Shown one piece after another: positions 1-14,100 of a stretch of 64,000 nucleotides of DNA (position 1 is its first letter; each line of letters begins with the position of its first letter). A model generated the notes under the pieces. That model did not search any database, was not told where the DNA came from, and saw only the letters and a program-made list of their open reading frames with translations. The stretch comes from Lineus longissimus (Eukaryota > Nemertea > Pilidiophora > Heteronemertea > Lineidae). Both the position numbers and the translations under genes were made by a program. The stretch is from the NCBI RefSeq assembly GCF_910592395.1, contig NC_088324.1, positions 14,906,953-14,970,952 of the forward strand, given 5' to 3'.

Positions 1-3000
1 TGGAGTTTTCCATGTTCCTCTTATCCTCTGTCTGGCATAATCTCCACATTCTTAATACACCTTCCCCTATCACCAAATCCCAAGCAGCCTGGCCTTCACC
101 ACAAACTGCAGGCTATATCACATAGCGTTCGGTGAAGCCATTGTCCAACGAAGCCACTATCCTGTAACCCCCTCTACGTGACATGCCTTAATCAAGTATC
201 GCGCCATGGATTCCCTCGTTCATAATTACATGATTTAGATAGTGTATTGCCGTGATGATATTGGATTGATATGACTATCGTCAGATGAGGGCAGACAAAT
301 TAATGCCTGTGGGTTTACGCTATGTCAACTTGTGATATCACAGCATGATACAGATACGAACAGGCGACTCCCAACCTAACCAAACAGCTTGCTCGCCAGC
401 AGATCTATATAAAGAAGATTCAATGTGTTTACCATATTCCTTAGTTCCTTAAATCAATGGCAAAGCAAGATAGTGTGTTTCGTATTACTAGCTCTTCAGT
501 CAAGGCGTATCTGACCACAGAGTTACCAGTCGGACGGTGGCAGTGGCCGCCACCAGCTGAGGCAATGTTGCCCTAAATGGAATGCCCCCATGGATCAGAT
601 CAGACCTGGTAGTCCATCCTCTGGTCAGCCCAACTTGTACGAATACATCTTCATGTTTACAACATGTGGTCTCCCATGACATTTTCTCCCCTTCTTCTAC
701 TCAGGTAGGTTTATTGTACATGTTGGTGCCACTGTGGGGTGGAGGTAAGATACTCAAGTGTGCTAGAACGCCAGTAGCCCTACACACATTTTCCCTTTTC
801 AAAACATGCCAATACTGATGCTGCTATTGAAAACTATCCTGCCTGCCCTAAGACCAGGACACGATGTTGGAAATGAATGCTGCCCGTCTGACCCTAAGGG
901 GGTAATAATGCTGCCAAGCCAACCATCAGACACAACTGAAAAGTAATAACGTGGAAAAATACATGACCAGTGACACCATCAAGGCACTGTTAGGAGTCCC
1001 TCTGTGGTCATGAAAATAATAGAAAAGACACTTGCTACATTGAAAGTGGTAACCAATTTGATGAGACTGCCGGCTTGCGGTTTGGGGTAAAATAAAAGTC
1101 AACAAGCTGCCCATGAATGTCGGGAAGTTTTTATAAATGTGTTTGTGGTCAATTGAGGTTATTGTCATGTGTTGGCCAGCATCATGAGACTAACATTTGG
1201 ATGTGGAGAGTGTAAAAAATGGGAAGACTTGCGGGTGAATGATGGTAATGAAGTCTTGTGACTTCAACAATGACATTGACGTTAGCAACACATGGAGCAT
1301 TATATTGGTGAAGCAGGCTCAAATGACGTCACTGCAAAACCAATCTACTTTTAATGTAAAAACAAAATTTAAAGTTTCCTCCGCTGCTTGGCTGTTATGT
1401 GGTGTTTGCATCCATGGCAAAAACATCAGTTGTACTAATGTGGCTGTTTGGTGTTATGTAGCCATTCATTGGGTCAGTTTATTGATGTTGTTTCCGCCAG
1501 TTAATGAGAGAAGAGCTGATAATGTCTTGCTGCAGCTGTAAAGTCAGCCGCTCTATTTGGAGATGGTGGCTTCTTCCTGGTCCTTGGTTAGCTGGATAAA
1601 GCTATAAGATAAACCACTGCTTCCGAGATAACCCAGCCATGCATACAATGGTTACAAAACATGTTCCAAGCCATCCTCATGATCATCTATTATCATCAAC
1701 GCAAATTAAAAACTGCGGCCCCAGAAGAACCACTCTATTAATGGTACACTGCAGTAAAGATCTGCTTGGGAGATTACTGACCTCAGAGGAGTGTTTTGTG
1801 GCGGATGCCTGTTTTTCTGCTGTGGTTGATGTTGTTGTTAACGTCTGCTCCAAAGTTAACCGTTTCCCACTGTTGCATTTTAGAGACAGTTTTGCGCTAC
1901 ATGCCCCAATGACTCGATAAAGTCATGCAATGCCTTACTTGATCCTGCTACAAGACATTAGACTGCAAATGTGACCTGTTAAACATTTGTTTCATGATTC
2001 ACTGGACTGCAACTCACAGTGAAATAGTTCCTCCACCCTATATTTCTCTAGCTCAAACAGCACAATGGCAATAAACCTCTATCTGTTACCTTAAAAGGGC
2101 CTTTAAAAAGTCTGCAGATAGAATATTCAAAATTGTGGTGTTGTTGGTGCAATATTTTCAGCTCCGCTAACAGCATCCGTACTATATTGATCTGAGACCA
2201 ATGATTACCCCAGTGATAACGCCCGTCCAGCGGAAACCGTCCTTAAGAAAATAATCACAATTACCCCAATTGATCATCATCTAATAATGTAGCAAATCAT
2301 ATATCATTTATCTAATTTCCGCGTACGCTGTTGGGAACATGCTGGACAAATGAAAACTAAGCAGTCTGTGGCCACGCCAGTTGATGACGGCAATGAAGGT
2401 TAACTGATGAATCTCCTCTGATCGGGAGACGGATAAGCAAGATGTATTGTGTCCTCTGATGATTACTCATTAACTTATAGATGTTGTCGTAATGGAGGAG
2501 AAATTGCTTGACCTTTAGGTCGATAATATCAAAAAATAATGTCACAGCCGTGGACAACCATCACTGCATAAAAGTGTCCCTCTCCCTGAAGAAATATCTG
2601 GTACGGGCGGTGAATCAGAGAATATGTTCGGCCTAAACCTTGGACTTCCACCTGTAATTATATTATTGGCAGAAAAAAAGGATGATCAAATTTGGTTAAG
2701 TGGTATCGGTCAAGGTCAAAATGTCAAATTGAATAAACTTTTTAAGGTTTTGTTTTGGTTGCTGTTTCTGTGTGATTTGACACCAATTACTTATTTAGAT
2801 GTGCATGCTCTGGTTGCAAATTAGATTTGGGGACTGTTTGTGCCATCCGTCAACAATGGAGAGATTCTACCCAGCGGTCGCTGCTTGGTATGGGCACTGA
2901 TGTTGTCATTGTCCTTGAGCAGGACATCTTTGCCAGTCTCTATGAGTTCGGCCCCAAATAGGTCATTTCTCAGCAATATGACGTCTGTACTCGGCACACC

Positions 3001-6000
3001 TCCATTCTAAGGACAGCAGATGTTGGTCCCTGGGGTGACATGTCCTTGATTGAGTACTTTTGTTCTCAAGTTTTGTCACTAATGCCAGGAGTACATGATA
3101 TCTTGGTAGGGAAAGAAGTCTAACTGAGGGGGGGAGATATCGCTTGTAAAGTTAATGACAGAGTTAGTGACAAAATTTGTTTTGAGCAGCTGGGCTCAGG
3201 TTGTCAGATTGTATTGATGAACACGAGTGTGTATCTCCTCATCACAAAGCATGACAATCTAGCACTTGAGTTACTTTATATTCTTGTCAATCCAACTTAA
3301 AAATAGCCATAATTGAAAACTATTACGCTGTAATTATAGAGAAAAGATATGTAGTTCTCATATGAACTTGCGGGCATATCCTTTTATACATGGTAACAGA
3401 AAAAAATCATTAAAAGGCATGGCCACATGATGCCAGTACCTATGACAACCAAGGCCGACTCACTGATAACTGCCGCAATAGGAATCCGATCTGACAATAC
3501 TTAGCAGTCACTTATCGCAGTAATATAAAAAGTGATACGATTCTCATATTCATATCATAGCAATCAGAATGGTGATTATTTTATGGTCATGGAAGAATCA
3601 GTAAAGCTTGCAACACACAGAGAAGACGTAGAGCAATTATGCGATTGTAACTGATGGCAATGCTTGGTGAAAGTTACAAAACTGCAAGCTGCCTTAGTAG
3701 AATCCGACCTAACTCTGGCAGATACAATCAAATGCAATAAAGTACAGTCACAACAGGCGACTGGCAAAAGTGCAAACTACCAATGAGCGGTTGAAGTATC
3801 TGGTCTCATATTTTTTTCATGAAAGGCCTTGCCACAAGCTCCGTGTTAAAAAATGCATAGTCTGTGATGTTTCAGGACAGTAAATCAGGATCATGGGGGT
3901 GAGAAAAGGTTAGCGAATAGTTGTTGGGATAAATTTTGTAGATGTTGCGATTTCAAGTGAATGTGTTTTAGGTCATGTCATTGAGACAAGTGTTTATCTA
4001 TTGATGATAGTTGCAGGCGAGAGAAAAGTTTGCTAGGACTGTGCTTGTGATCTGGAGGGGAGTTAGATTTGCCTGTTTCCAGTTCTTTATGCATTCTCTC
4101 AGGACTATCTCTTTGAACTTTGCCTATAAAATCTAACTCTGGGAAGCAATGAAGCACAAGAAACTGCTTCAATTCTGAAACACCCTTTACAAGGGCATTG
4201 TCTATTTCAATCACAACGGCATCTCTCTCACAACATGCAACTTTTCTGACAGGTAATTGTAATAACAGCAACTGAATGAGAGACCTGTCATGTTGACTGT
4301 AGTTATAATTGAGCGATGGTTTCTCTCACATAAAGCAAACTAAAGTGACTTGTTGTTTTCATAAAATGAGATAGTTTGTCAGCACAGACACGTTGCAGGT
4401 GTCTCTTAGTCGTAATCAAATGTTGTTCTACCGTAATGGATTCATTCTTCAGAAGTGTTAGGATCTTATTGGCTGTAAATCTCTTTCTGCCAACCGAGTT
4501 GCAATGTTTTCGTTGAGTTGGATCCTTGGCGATCCTAGACACAAAATCTGGCTGACCAGATCCTGGTTTAGCCGGTATCTGCCCTTAGCGGATCAGAGGA
4601 CCGTGAAATTAAATCACGGGTGCAATCCCCATCCAATATCTCGCTATGTCCTGTCTGCTAAACAAGTGTCGGTCAAGGCTCTCCCTCATGTCATTAATGA
4701 GGTGGCTATTTGACGGAGGAGCTAGGATCGTCATTATTGTTCCCATATTAACATCCCCCTGGGGTTTAACCCTCTAAAGTCCGGGCCACCTGATAGCTTT
4801 GGTAAAACAAACTGATCCATCACTCAGTTTCTAGAATTGGAGATTATTGGAAATATCATTTTAGGATGAAAGTGAAAGTTCAGTTCGGGTCATAAAAGTG
4901 GTATCCTTGATTTGTTTTACCCAAATCCTATTTCTCTAGTGGTTTAAGAACTGCAGGCCCCTAACAAGGCCCTAAACTTGCAAATAAAAACCTCTCTATA
5001 TGCATCTTGACATCTAATTCGATCCAGTCCTAATATTTCCAATAAAATATATTCAGACACAAAGCGTAAGAAATGTAATTCAATTGAGGGAGGTTGAGAT
5101 TGAATCAAAGCTCTGTTCAACAGAAAGTCAGTTTTCACATGTCTGGCTGGCAATCTAACCATATCACATCATATACTGTCTTTTCCTGTTTTCTTCTGTC
5201 GGCTTTGGATGGAATCCATCCATGATAGGATGGAATTTAATGACTTCTTAATTAATGAGAGATGAATGAAAATGTACAACGGGCCTCATTAAATTTTTAT
5301 TGCACCGCATGAAAAGTTCATATATCAGCCTTGTCAAAAACAACAATTGCTCTATCCATCTCCAATATGATGCAGAGTAAAAACCAATATTGAAGAAGAA
5401 ATACAATCGATGTAACTGATTCAAGCATTGAATGTACTTAGCCCCGGGTCTATCGAATCCAATTAGAATGATTGTAGTCATGTTGCCCCTTTGATATTTC
5501 TGGAATAGTTTTGAATGTTTTGAAAAGTCGAGATGAAGGATTTCAAGTCGGTTAGAGGGGGAATATAGGCAGGAACTATAGGGGGTCAAATTGGTGGTGT
5601 CTGAGTGGCCTACCATGTATATGCCCAGTTACGGGGCTGGGCTATCCTCTGTGAATAGAAAGTATCATGCGTTGCATCGTGATGACCTAAGGTCAGATAT
5701 TTGGTTTATCAGAGCATGCATGATTACACAGCAGAATGATTTGTTGTAGTGAAGTTGTTTAAATCAGTGTTGGTGTCCTCGATGTTTTTCTCAAAGGAAT
5801 AAATCTGTTAGGTGCTCATCAAGTCCTATTCATCATTCATCAGGTAAGACGCGTTACGCATGCTATCCCCCTCGGACTTGGAGCATGACCTTGCCCATGA
5901 CCTTGGAAAGTGAGAAGGATAAACAGGAGATGATATTATTTATCTTGCTTGGCGTGACTGAGGTTATTGTAGAATGCGTTGTAGTTATCCCTCATTCTTG

Positions 6001-7889
6001 TGGGGTTGTGGTAGTCATAACGGTAAGAAGGGAAGTCATCATGGTGTGGATGTGCTCTCATTTGCTTGGGCTTAAAAGGATATAGGGGACAGATGCATAG
6101 TGGAAGAGAGGCTGTCTTTTCGACATGAGGACTAACTTGACTCCTAAACTTGTTTAAGGTACTTGTTGAAGTGTTAAGAAGCTCACTGGACCATCCTCAG
6201 AGCCAGAAAATACTTCTTTTTTGCATCCCTAATTTGGGAGACAGTTTTCTTGTCCACCCTTGAGGTAATTGAAGCAGTGACTGCTGCTTTCACGATACTA
6301 GAGGCAATGTCAGCTTTTTATTCCATTCAATTTTCTTCAGCAATCAAGTCACATTCTTGTAACATGTATCACGATAGGTACGTGACTTCTGATTCATCCT
6401 CGTGTGATAATCACCACTCATTCACCTGATTGAGACATAAAATCCAGATTGGTCTTTGGTGAAAAGATGTTCTCTCCAGCTTAACCTTGATTGCTCAGCA
6501 GTTGAGTTATCTCAGAGATTTTGCTGTAATGGCTACGTGTCCTGCACCTGTGCTGGGCAGTATTAACCCTTGGATATGTATCAAAAACGTCATGAGCTTT
6601 GGCGGAAGAGGTCCTACACTTCGGATGTATTTCACAGTCGATGTCTACTTTCCACGACCAACCATGAAATCATTTAAAAAGGTTTCAAACTGAACAAGTA
6701 TGAGGCTCCCCATATAGGCCTAGTTCCTATTTGGCAACCAGAGGGCAGCATAATGAATGGTGACAGGTTTGACTACACTCACTTCTTATGCTAGACAGGA
6801 AGCTCAGCAGTCTGAAGTGAAGGTAAATAACAAGTCAGCCAAGTGACTATCTGCAAAAAACCCAAAAATCCTGCAGATCCAACTTCTACTTAACTATTGC
6901 CATCTGCACCGAAAGTGGCAACCCACAGTTTTGTATCATTCAATAAAAGGAATGCGAAAGTGAAGATGTGTCTTGCCGCAAAAACTTGAGTTTCCATCAA
7001 GCTGATCACTAGCTATTGACATCCACCACACTCTGAGTGGTTTTGTAACTTCATCCACAAACTTCCATTACCAAACCACTAATCCTATTTTCTATCCGTC
7101 AAATGGAAGAAATAGAAAGGTAACCTCGAAATCTTATCTCAAAAAATAATATAGTCACCTTTGATTTCATTGTTGCAAGTATCAAAATTGACAAACCATT
7201 GTTTTTGTCTAATTCGATAAAACATACAGAATCTGACTGCACCAGTTCCTGACGGCAACAACTCGATACCGTCAGGGCAATCGCTATTCACTCTGAGTGC
7301 TTTCATAATGTCATCAACAAACATTGTATCTTTTTAAGACAGTTGCCATGCTGGTACTGATAATCCTATTTGGTATCCATCAGGGAACATAAAAATGTTA
7401 TCAGGAATGCTCATTGGAAAAATACTGCTGAAAGACCTGTGTCCCTTGGGTTTCGGCTGTCATCTTGAAAAAAATTGTATCTTGAGGTTCGATCAGATAT
7501 TTTTTCATCCCAAGACAAATGCTTGTCTCTTTTTAAGGTATCATTGATTGATAATGGAATTGGTTTTGTGTTCATTTCTTCTTGTCTCAGCGCATCTTAA
7601 GTAACTCGCCCACGAGTAGATTGCATCTCAAAAACACTATCCCTCAGTACTGACATGGGAGATAGTCAACGTGTTATCGTAATTTCATCAACGAACCCTA
7701 TTTATCGAAAACACTTGCCCCAATCTTGTCTCCCCTCCATAAAACAACTGATGTGAGATATTGTCCAAATGACTCCCACCCATGACAGACCTTAGAAATT
7801 AGAGATCTAATCAGAAGAAAACACAGCCCAAGGATATTAACATTCAACTCACCCCAAGTGGGTACCTAGATTCAATCATAACCAATGCT
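1..7889. other. No gene supported; unrecognised sequence
   Basis: Nothing in this stretch matches a protein family I recognise, and no pair of well-formed splice sites encloses a convincing exon. Open frames here are short and have low-complexity or unconvincing composition. One exon-shaped piece exists at 713-752: a pyrimidine-rich tract and AG precede it, and GGTAAGAT follows it. It is only 40 bp and has no partner exon. A full CRE palindrome TGACGTCA lies at 1325-1332 with no gene beside it. A weak multi-copy motif occurs between 6,900 and 7,720 (see findings). The stretch could be an intron of a gene whose exons lie outside the window, or simply intergenic DNA. Confidence 0.5.
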
Positions 7890-8018
7890 CTACGCTTTAA
7901 CGCCACCGATCTGGCAATCACATTTGCGGACTAAAAATAAAAGAGAGAAAAAATACGCACCGTGAATCGCCCCAACAACAAAACCGGAGTTCATCGCGTC
8001 CATGAGTTTGTCCGACAT
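7890..8018 (-). CDS. Possible 42-residue membrane micropeptide, or first coding exon of a minus-strand gene
   Basis: I do not recognise this. On the minus strand an ATG at 8018 opens MSDKLMDAMNSGFVVGAIHG, which reads on without a stop to a TAG at 7890-7892, giving 42 residues. Residues 13-30 are hydrophobic enough for one membrane helix, followed by a basic and cysteine-containing tail (RKCDC). A GTGCGT splice donor directly follows codon 19 plus one base (exon 8018-7961 under that reading). It may therefore be the first exon of a longer gene continuing leftward; no second exon was found. A TATATAA motif and three TATCCGAAA repeats lie just upstream, which is suggestive of a promoter. Composition near the ATG looks coding, but with no homology both readings are uncertain. 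Confidence 0.3.
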   Translation of the reverse strand: MSDKLMDAMNSGFVVGAIHGAYFFSLLFLVRKCDCQIGGVKA

Positions 8019-8030
8019 GATGAAACTTTG

Positions 8031-8116
8031 TATCCGAAATTTTATATCCGAAACTTCTGTATCCGAAACGCTCCAAAAGAACTAGCCATGAGCTTTCCGG
8101 AGCGTTGCGTATATAA
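8031..8116 (-). promoter_or_regulatory. Candidate promoter with TATCCGAAA triplet and TATA motif
   Basis: TATCCGAAA occurs three times at 8031-8039, 8045-8053 and 8060-8068, spaced 14-15 bp apart, and TATATAA lies at 8110-8116. They sit immediately upstream of the minus-strand ATG at 8018. The regular spacing suggests either a factor-binding cluster or a small tandem duplication. TATATAA could also serve a plus-strand transcript, which would make this a shared promoter like the others in the window. A CTG|GTAGGT donor-like site at about 8204 could end a plus-strand leader exon. Inference only. Confidence 0.25.
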
Positions 8117-8119
8117 TGT

Positions 8120-11100
8120 ACAATTGTGCTTGGATCAATAAGCTCAAATCCTCATCGTTGGCACTATTGTTACGCTGATATGCTGTGAGGAGAGACGACA
8201 CGCTGGTAGGTTTCAGCACACTGGGGTGACTTTGCAACACTTAATGATGTTAATCTTCCTGTAACTTTGTTGTGTGTATCCGGAGGATCTACTTAAGTCT
8301 CGACATAGAAAGGTGGCCTCTCTTATAAAACTGTTTTCACTCTTTCTGTAACCTATGCTAGGTGTCCAGCGACTCAGTCAGATGCCGCAGATGGGTGAAG
8401 CACCTTGCTTGCGAAGTAGATTTGTTCTGTGAACATTGTATTATAGAAAAGCTTAAATTCGAGAATCTTGACTTCTATTCAGTTAAGTAAAATCCTACTG
8501 ATGGATCAATTTATCTGCTTTGAAATATAAGTATTCACAACGCCGGCCGGCTGCCTGCATGCGGAAGGGCTAACTGATGAAGGGGAAATCGTATTTTCAA
8601 ATTCTCCTGCAATAAGATATGCTTATAGGAGCCAATACAGAGAGCTAGACAACTAAATATGACATGGTGTTAAGTATTGGACTGGAGCACTGTGACGGAC
8701 GACGATGAGTATTCAAGACCGATAGAATAACTCGTGAAATTCGATTTTCACCAATCTTGAAATCCTCTTACAAGATATTATTCATATCCAGACGTTTATG
8801 TTTCATTTTGCAGGCGTCTTGATTTCTGTGTGCAGTTTGCTTTCCCTAGGATGGTAATACCTTAACCCTTTCAGAAGTATGAAAACTTGTTACCGGTATA
8901 CAACCATGGAATATGCACTGTAAAACAACACGTGAGATGGTGACACAGCAGTCTCAAAGGGCATACAATGCTCTAATTTTGAAGCGTTTCACTAAAATTT
9001 ACATAGCTAAAAGACTTTGTTTATGTGTGAAGGACATGAAATTGTAAAATATTTCCAGCTTTTATCAGTTTTCCACTATTTTAAGCAGTGATGATTCAAA
9101 TATCATATTTCATGAAATATTGAGTAAATTGCACTCTCACCTTCTTTCAAGCAGAAGGTGACATTGATCAACCTTCAAATAGACAATGTGGCAACATGAG
9201 TATTGGGGGTGTGTATTATAATGCCGACGCTGTTTTCTAAATGTTTCTAGATAATAAATGATTTTTAAACCTCGGATTCTTGGAAGGGGACCGTGGGGGG
9301 CTGCACGGCCACGTCTTTTCTTAACTTGTGCATTCATCATCATGTAGTTCAAACCAGCTATCTGTAGTCCATCATGGAGAAGTGGTTAATCCCAGATGGC
9401 ACTACCCAAATACTATGCCATGTCACATTGGAATATTGGGCAGAACTTCACAAGATCGCAAGGAAAATCCCTTTGTACATACTTATTGTCCTTCAACTGA
9501 TAATAACTTATGGTTGCTTCTCAACACTTCATCATCAACATTGCAAGGATCATCCACATTTGCTGCTATGCCAGAAATCATACTCAAAGATGATTGTATA
9601 GCCTGCAATTGAAAATATTTGTGCCTTGGTTTATGGCTCCAACGGCTCATAGATTGTCAGCAGAAGCCATTTGTTGGTCGGCCCATTATATTTTCACAGC
9701 AACACTCTAAAGAATGGTAAATATTAATAGTTAGATAAGGGCTGACAACTTGTCATGGGACATTTGATTCAGATTCATCGCTCGTGATATTTCTATGAAT
9801 TTTCTGATGAATTCAATCATGCTTTCTCATTGAAGTGATGCAATTCAATAGATCTCAATATTTGTTCAGGAAAGTGGTGAAGATAAGTGAAGAAATGAGT
9901 GAAAATGAGAGTTCGGTCGTACTACTAAAAGCTTAGCGTCTTTCACCCAAAATTCTTTCCTCCCATTCAATTCCTCAGTATCTGGAGTCTGAGGCAATAG
10001 CGGTCATTGAGATCTTTTCAACAAAGTTGCAGTGATATCAGACGCTTGTGTTTTCATATATTTACGCAAAGCTAAGCTTCTTTTGTCAACCATTTTCTTC
10101 TGGATTCCATTCCTCACAGAATCACTCATATTTAGCTAACAGGTGATAGTAATCTTTTAACAAACTTGCAGTGATATGAGAACCCTGTTTTGTCTCTTGT
10201 CCACGAGTTTCCCCTCAAACAGTATACACTTGTGTCATTGCTGGTATCTGAGGCTCCAGCGGACAAGATGTTGAACTCAGATACTATTCCCCTGTATTCA
10301 ATTCCTCACAGATAGACTGCTGTTAACTGATGCAACCAGATATCAGCTTTTTTGGCGGACACACTATTTGCAAAACAAGGCATTCTGATAACAAAGGGAG
10401 TTTCTCATTGTTAACATTCAGACCTGTCGCTGTAATAGAGGATGATGACGGACTAACCTGGATTTATATTGGATTCTCAGTTTCAATGGTAGTTATAGTA
10501 GTACAAGGAAGGTATGAAACTTACGACTATATGGAATGACAAAATCGGTGGAATCCTCTCTCGGATGACCATCCCTGGAGAAAATATGACATTGGTAACA
10601 TGAAGATTACCGAGTATAGGCAGAGGAAGAAGCTCATTCAACTTGACCAGGCTCATGTTGTCAATGATCAACGCTTGTACACTCAAAGGAAATTGTCCTA
10701 GTATCAAAGTAGGTTGCTGTGGTTGAAAAGCCAGCCAGTCTCCCAAAGGATTCCCACCAATTTATCCACTGTCTCCAGTAAGGCAGTAAGAAACTGTGAT
10801 AAGAACCAAGCTCCGTCGCTCTGAGACAGATCTTTCTTGCTGTTTTGACGTTTGACAGACAAAGGGTTGTCAGTCACTGCTGTGAGCTGACATATTAAAG
10901 CAGATAGGTTTTTGGAGCACTTTGATGGTGGCAAAGGTTAAGGATATTGGAAACATTGATGGGAGTACAGCCTGGATCCCTAGAGTTCGAGCGATACAAA
11001 ATGAGCCCCATTCCTTTGGGACGGAGATCTATTTCAAACACTCAAACAAATGAAGATTACTATAAAGTTTGTTGATGATATAAGCTCATTGCGTTTCGTC

Positions 11101-14100
11101 CATAAGACACTGAGCGAAGTATCTAGTCTCGGAGGGCCAACTGTGTTAAGATTACATCTGAAGGGTTTAGATGTGCTTGAACATAATCCCAAGGGGCAAT
11201 AGCAACTCTTCCCCCTGCCATGATGCTGCGAGAATATATGACTTAAGATGTGCCCAAGATATCAAAGGCGAAATTTTCAATCCAGTTGCAACTGATCTAT
11301 TCAAGAGCGTCATTATCGGCAGTCAGTTGATCACTCTGCATTCTGTCCTAGCGCTGGCGTTCTGCTGTAACTTGCAAAGTCCCGAGCAAGAGCAGGCGAA
11401 ATGACAGGTTGTTAGTTCAAGGATTCGTTCGACCGATACCAAGTCCCTGCTGACGTAAAACTGGCCCTTGAACACAGCCCGGCACTTGGGAGCTTTTTCT
11501 GACGACTTAATCAATCAAAATGTGCTGTTAAGTTCAATCAGTTGTCAAAAGGGTACTCCAGTCGTGATGCGATGAAGACAGCCCTGGAGAACTGCCAATT
11601 TTCAGATGAAGGCTTAAAGACACGTCACTTGTCAGTTGGAACGAGACTACAAGAGGCTTGAGCTACCAACAAGAGATGCTGACGTATATGTCGTGATTAA
11701 TACCTAAGTGTTATCCCGATGTCATGTTTGTCAATCATTCCCATGCACCTGTCATACTCCAGGCTATCAGGCCTGCTGATATCAACACAGACATGGTTCT
11801 GGCCTTGGTGATTCAAAGCCTTGGGCTCTTGCTTCTACAAAAGTATTTGAATCTACAGTATTGTCAAGAAGGTCATCCAAGAGATATCGCTGCATCAAAC
11901 ATGATGAATTGTCCAATCATTACCCTCGGCCAGAACGGCAGAAGAAGTCCTGCTGAATTGATTTGTGTTTGAGAAAATTGGCAAAATGGTACATGCATAG
12001 TGACTGTGCAAAGAATGCAATGTTTTGTTTAGCATTCGAAATAAGATTGATAATGTTTGGCTGTGCTGTTTGACTAAAAGGCAGGCTTAGCTTCGTGATT
12101 TATGGTATCGATGGGGAAATTGTGTGGTTCGTACTACTAGTCGAAGCAGCCTGGAAGCAGCGTGGAAGCTTTGAAAATATGCTTAGCTCGAAGCCCTATG
12201 AGTATGAGAGGGCAAGTCACTGCTGCAAGTTGAGATACATGCTCGCAGTAGAAGCATCATTACAAACTGCACCTCAGCAGTACATCAGTGACAAATTAGA
12301 ATGAAAAGCCCAACGTGATTGCTCCAGATTGGTGCTACTGCCATGAACGAGAGCTGACAATGCTGCCGCCTGTACTCAAACCGTATCTGCCAGTCTTGAT
12401 TTTGACTAATGCTCATTTCGTTAATGAAATTAAATACCGGCTCTTTGAGATGTAAATTGATGTGAAAATGCGAGGAGGATTTTAAATGTCTTGGATGTTA
12501 TCCATTGTCAAATGTTCGCTTCAAGCGTTGAAGTATTTCAAGCAATTCTGTACAGTTTGATTTAGTGGCTTTGACACATATCCTCATCAATCTAGCAAAA
12601 CAAATTTAATGTTTATTTCAAAGAAGGTGTCGAAACGTGTTAGGGCATAAAAGTTTCATTGGTAAAGCGGAATAAATTGATCATGAATCAAAGAGTTTTC
12701 ACTGTAAAACATGTTATCGCAGACATCCGTAAAAATTGTATTTGTGAGAAATATTGCGGCATTCAATTGAAAGCTCTGGATGGCTGAGGGTGTTTTTCCA
12801 GAGAAGCAGTTTCCGATTCATGATTCTGAGCTTTTCTCAAAGTAGGCCAGAAAACTGAATCGACCAGTGCAGTACAATCACAGCCAGAAGTCGAAGTTGC
12901 TCCAGAAAAATCATTTACACTCAAATCCAAATTACATTAGTATCTTATCATTTCGAAGGATTTCATATGAACTTTCACAAAAATATTTGGCGGATTTCAA
13001 TAAAGTTGTAGCCGGTAGCCATGGAAACCAAGTAAATTGAATGAAATATGACAAGGCGGTCACAGGGTGAAATATTTGAGGCATCTCCAGGCGGACTTGT
13101 ATCCTCTGGACTCCTTGATTTGATCAGTTTTGTATCTCACTGTAGAAAAAGTTATGACTTATTTATGTCTTGTGTCAGTTTATATCTTAGTATTAGTATC
13201 TAATGTGGATATGGGTGTTCTTGAATCTGAATCTGAGTCTAGATTGTGAGCTGTCATCACAAATCTTACTGATTATATTTGATAAAAAGCAAGAGTTTTA
13301 AAAAGTCATTTATATCCATTTTCCTTGGTTTCAATTATCCTCAAGGGGAAGCCAATGAAGGAATGGTGAGGAAGGGACTGGTTGAAATTGATTGTGCCGT
13401 GGCCTTGGATACAGATGAGATGCTATGTTACTGAGGAAACACTGATTGATCATGAAGCTAAATCTTGGTCAATTTGAGCTACTTTTCCTGGCTAAAATGG
13501 TCAAAGTCAAGCATTGTATGTAGGGCCAACACAGTCATGTTTAGGGCTAGAAGTGAGCACAGTGGCCCCTGGCTATTTCATTCATGTCATTGCCACATTC
13601 TTGGCGTTCAGGATGGCGAATGACATTCCATACCTAAATGCAGATGAATATTTTGGGCCACCCTGTACAACTTCAGAGTTTAACAATATGGACTGATTTA
13701 ACATCAGAATTCCGTCTTGTCTGAATCTTGTACACTTAAACTACATCATGTACAGCAGATCTCGCCGTCTTAAACTGAACTCAACTCATCAAGATTAGAG
13801 AAGTCTTGCACGACACGGTGTGACTCTTTTCATTCGCCGCAGAATGACGTCTAATTATCATGCTGCGTTCTAAAGGTTCATTTCCCGTTGTGTTCAGAAT
13901 ATTAGCAGACGGCTGATTAAGCCATGAAAATACCCGCTGTCGGTTTCCGTTGGCGATCGATCTACTTCTGTTGGATTCAGTGAACTGGCCGGATTGCTCT
14001 GATTTTCTATAAGTTAATATTACTCTGGGACGGTTCGTTAGAAACTCCTATAAGTTTGACAAAGAGTTGCCATCTCCATTTTTACAAAGCCGCAAACTTT

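Noticed and set aside
713..752. Isolated 40-bp exon-like segment with acceptor and GTAAGAT donor
   Set aside because: Too short to test, with no neighbouring exon in compatible phase.
9137..9352. Minus-strand frame with basic KKRRGRAAPHGPLPRIRG
   Set aside because: A single short basic patch in GC-rich DNA, without splice partners or a recognisable domain.
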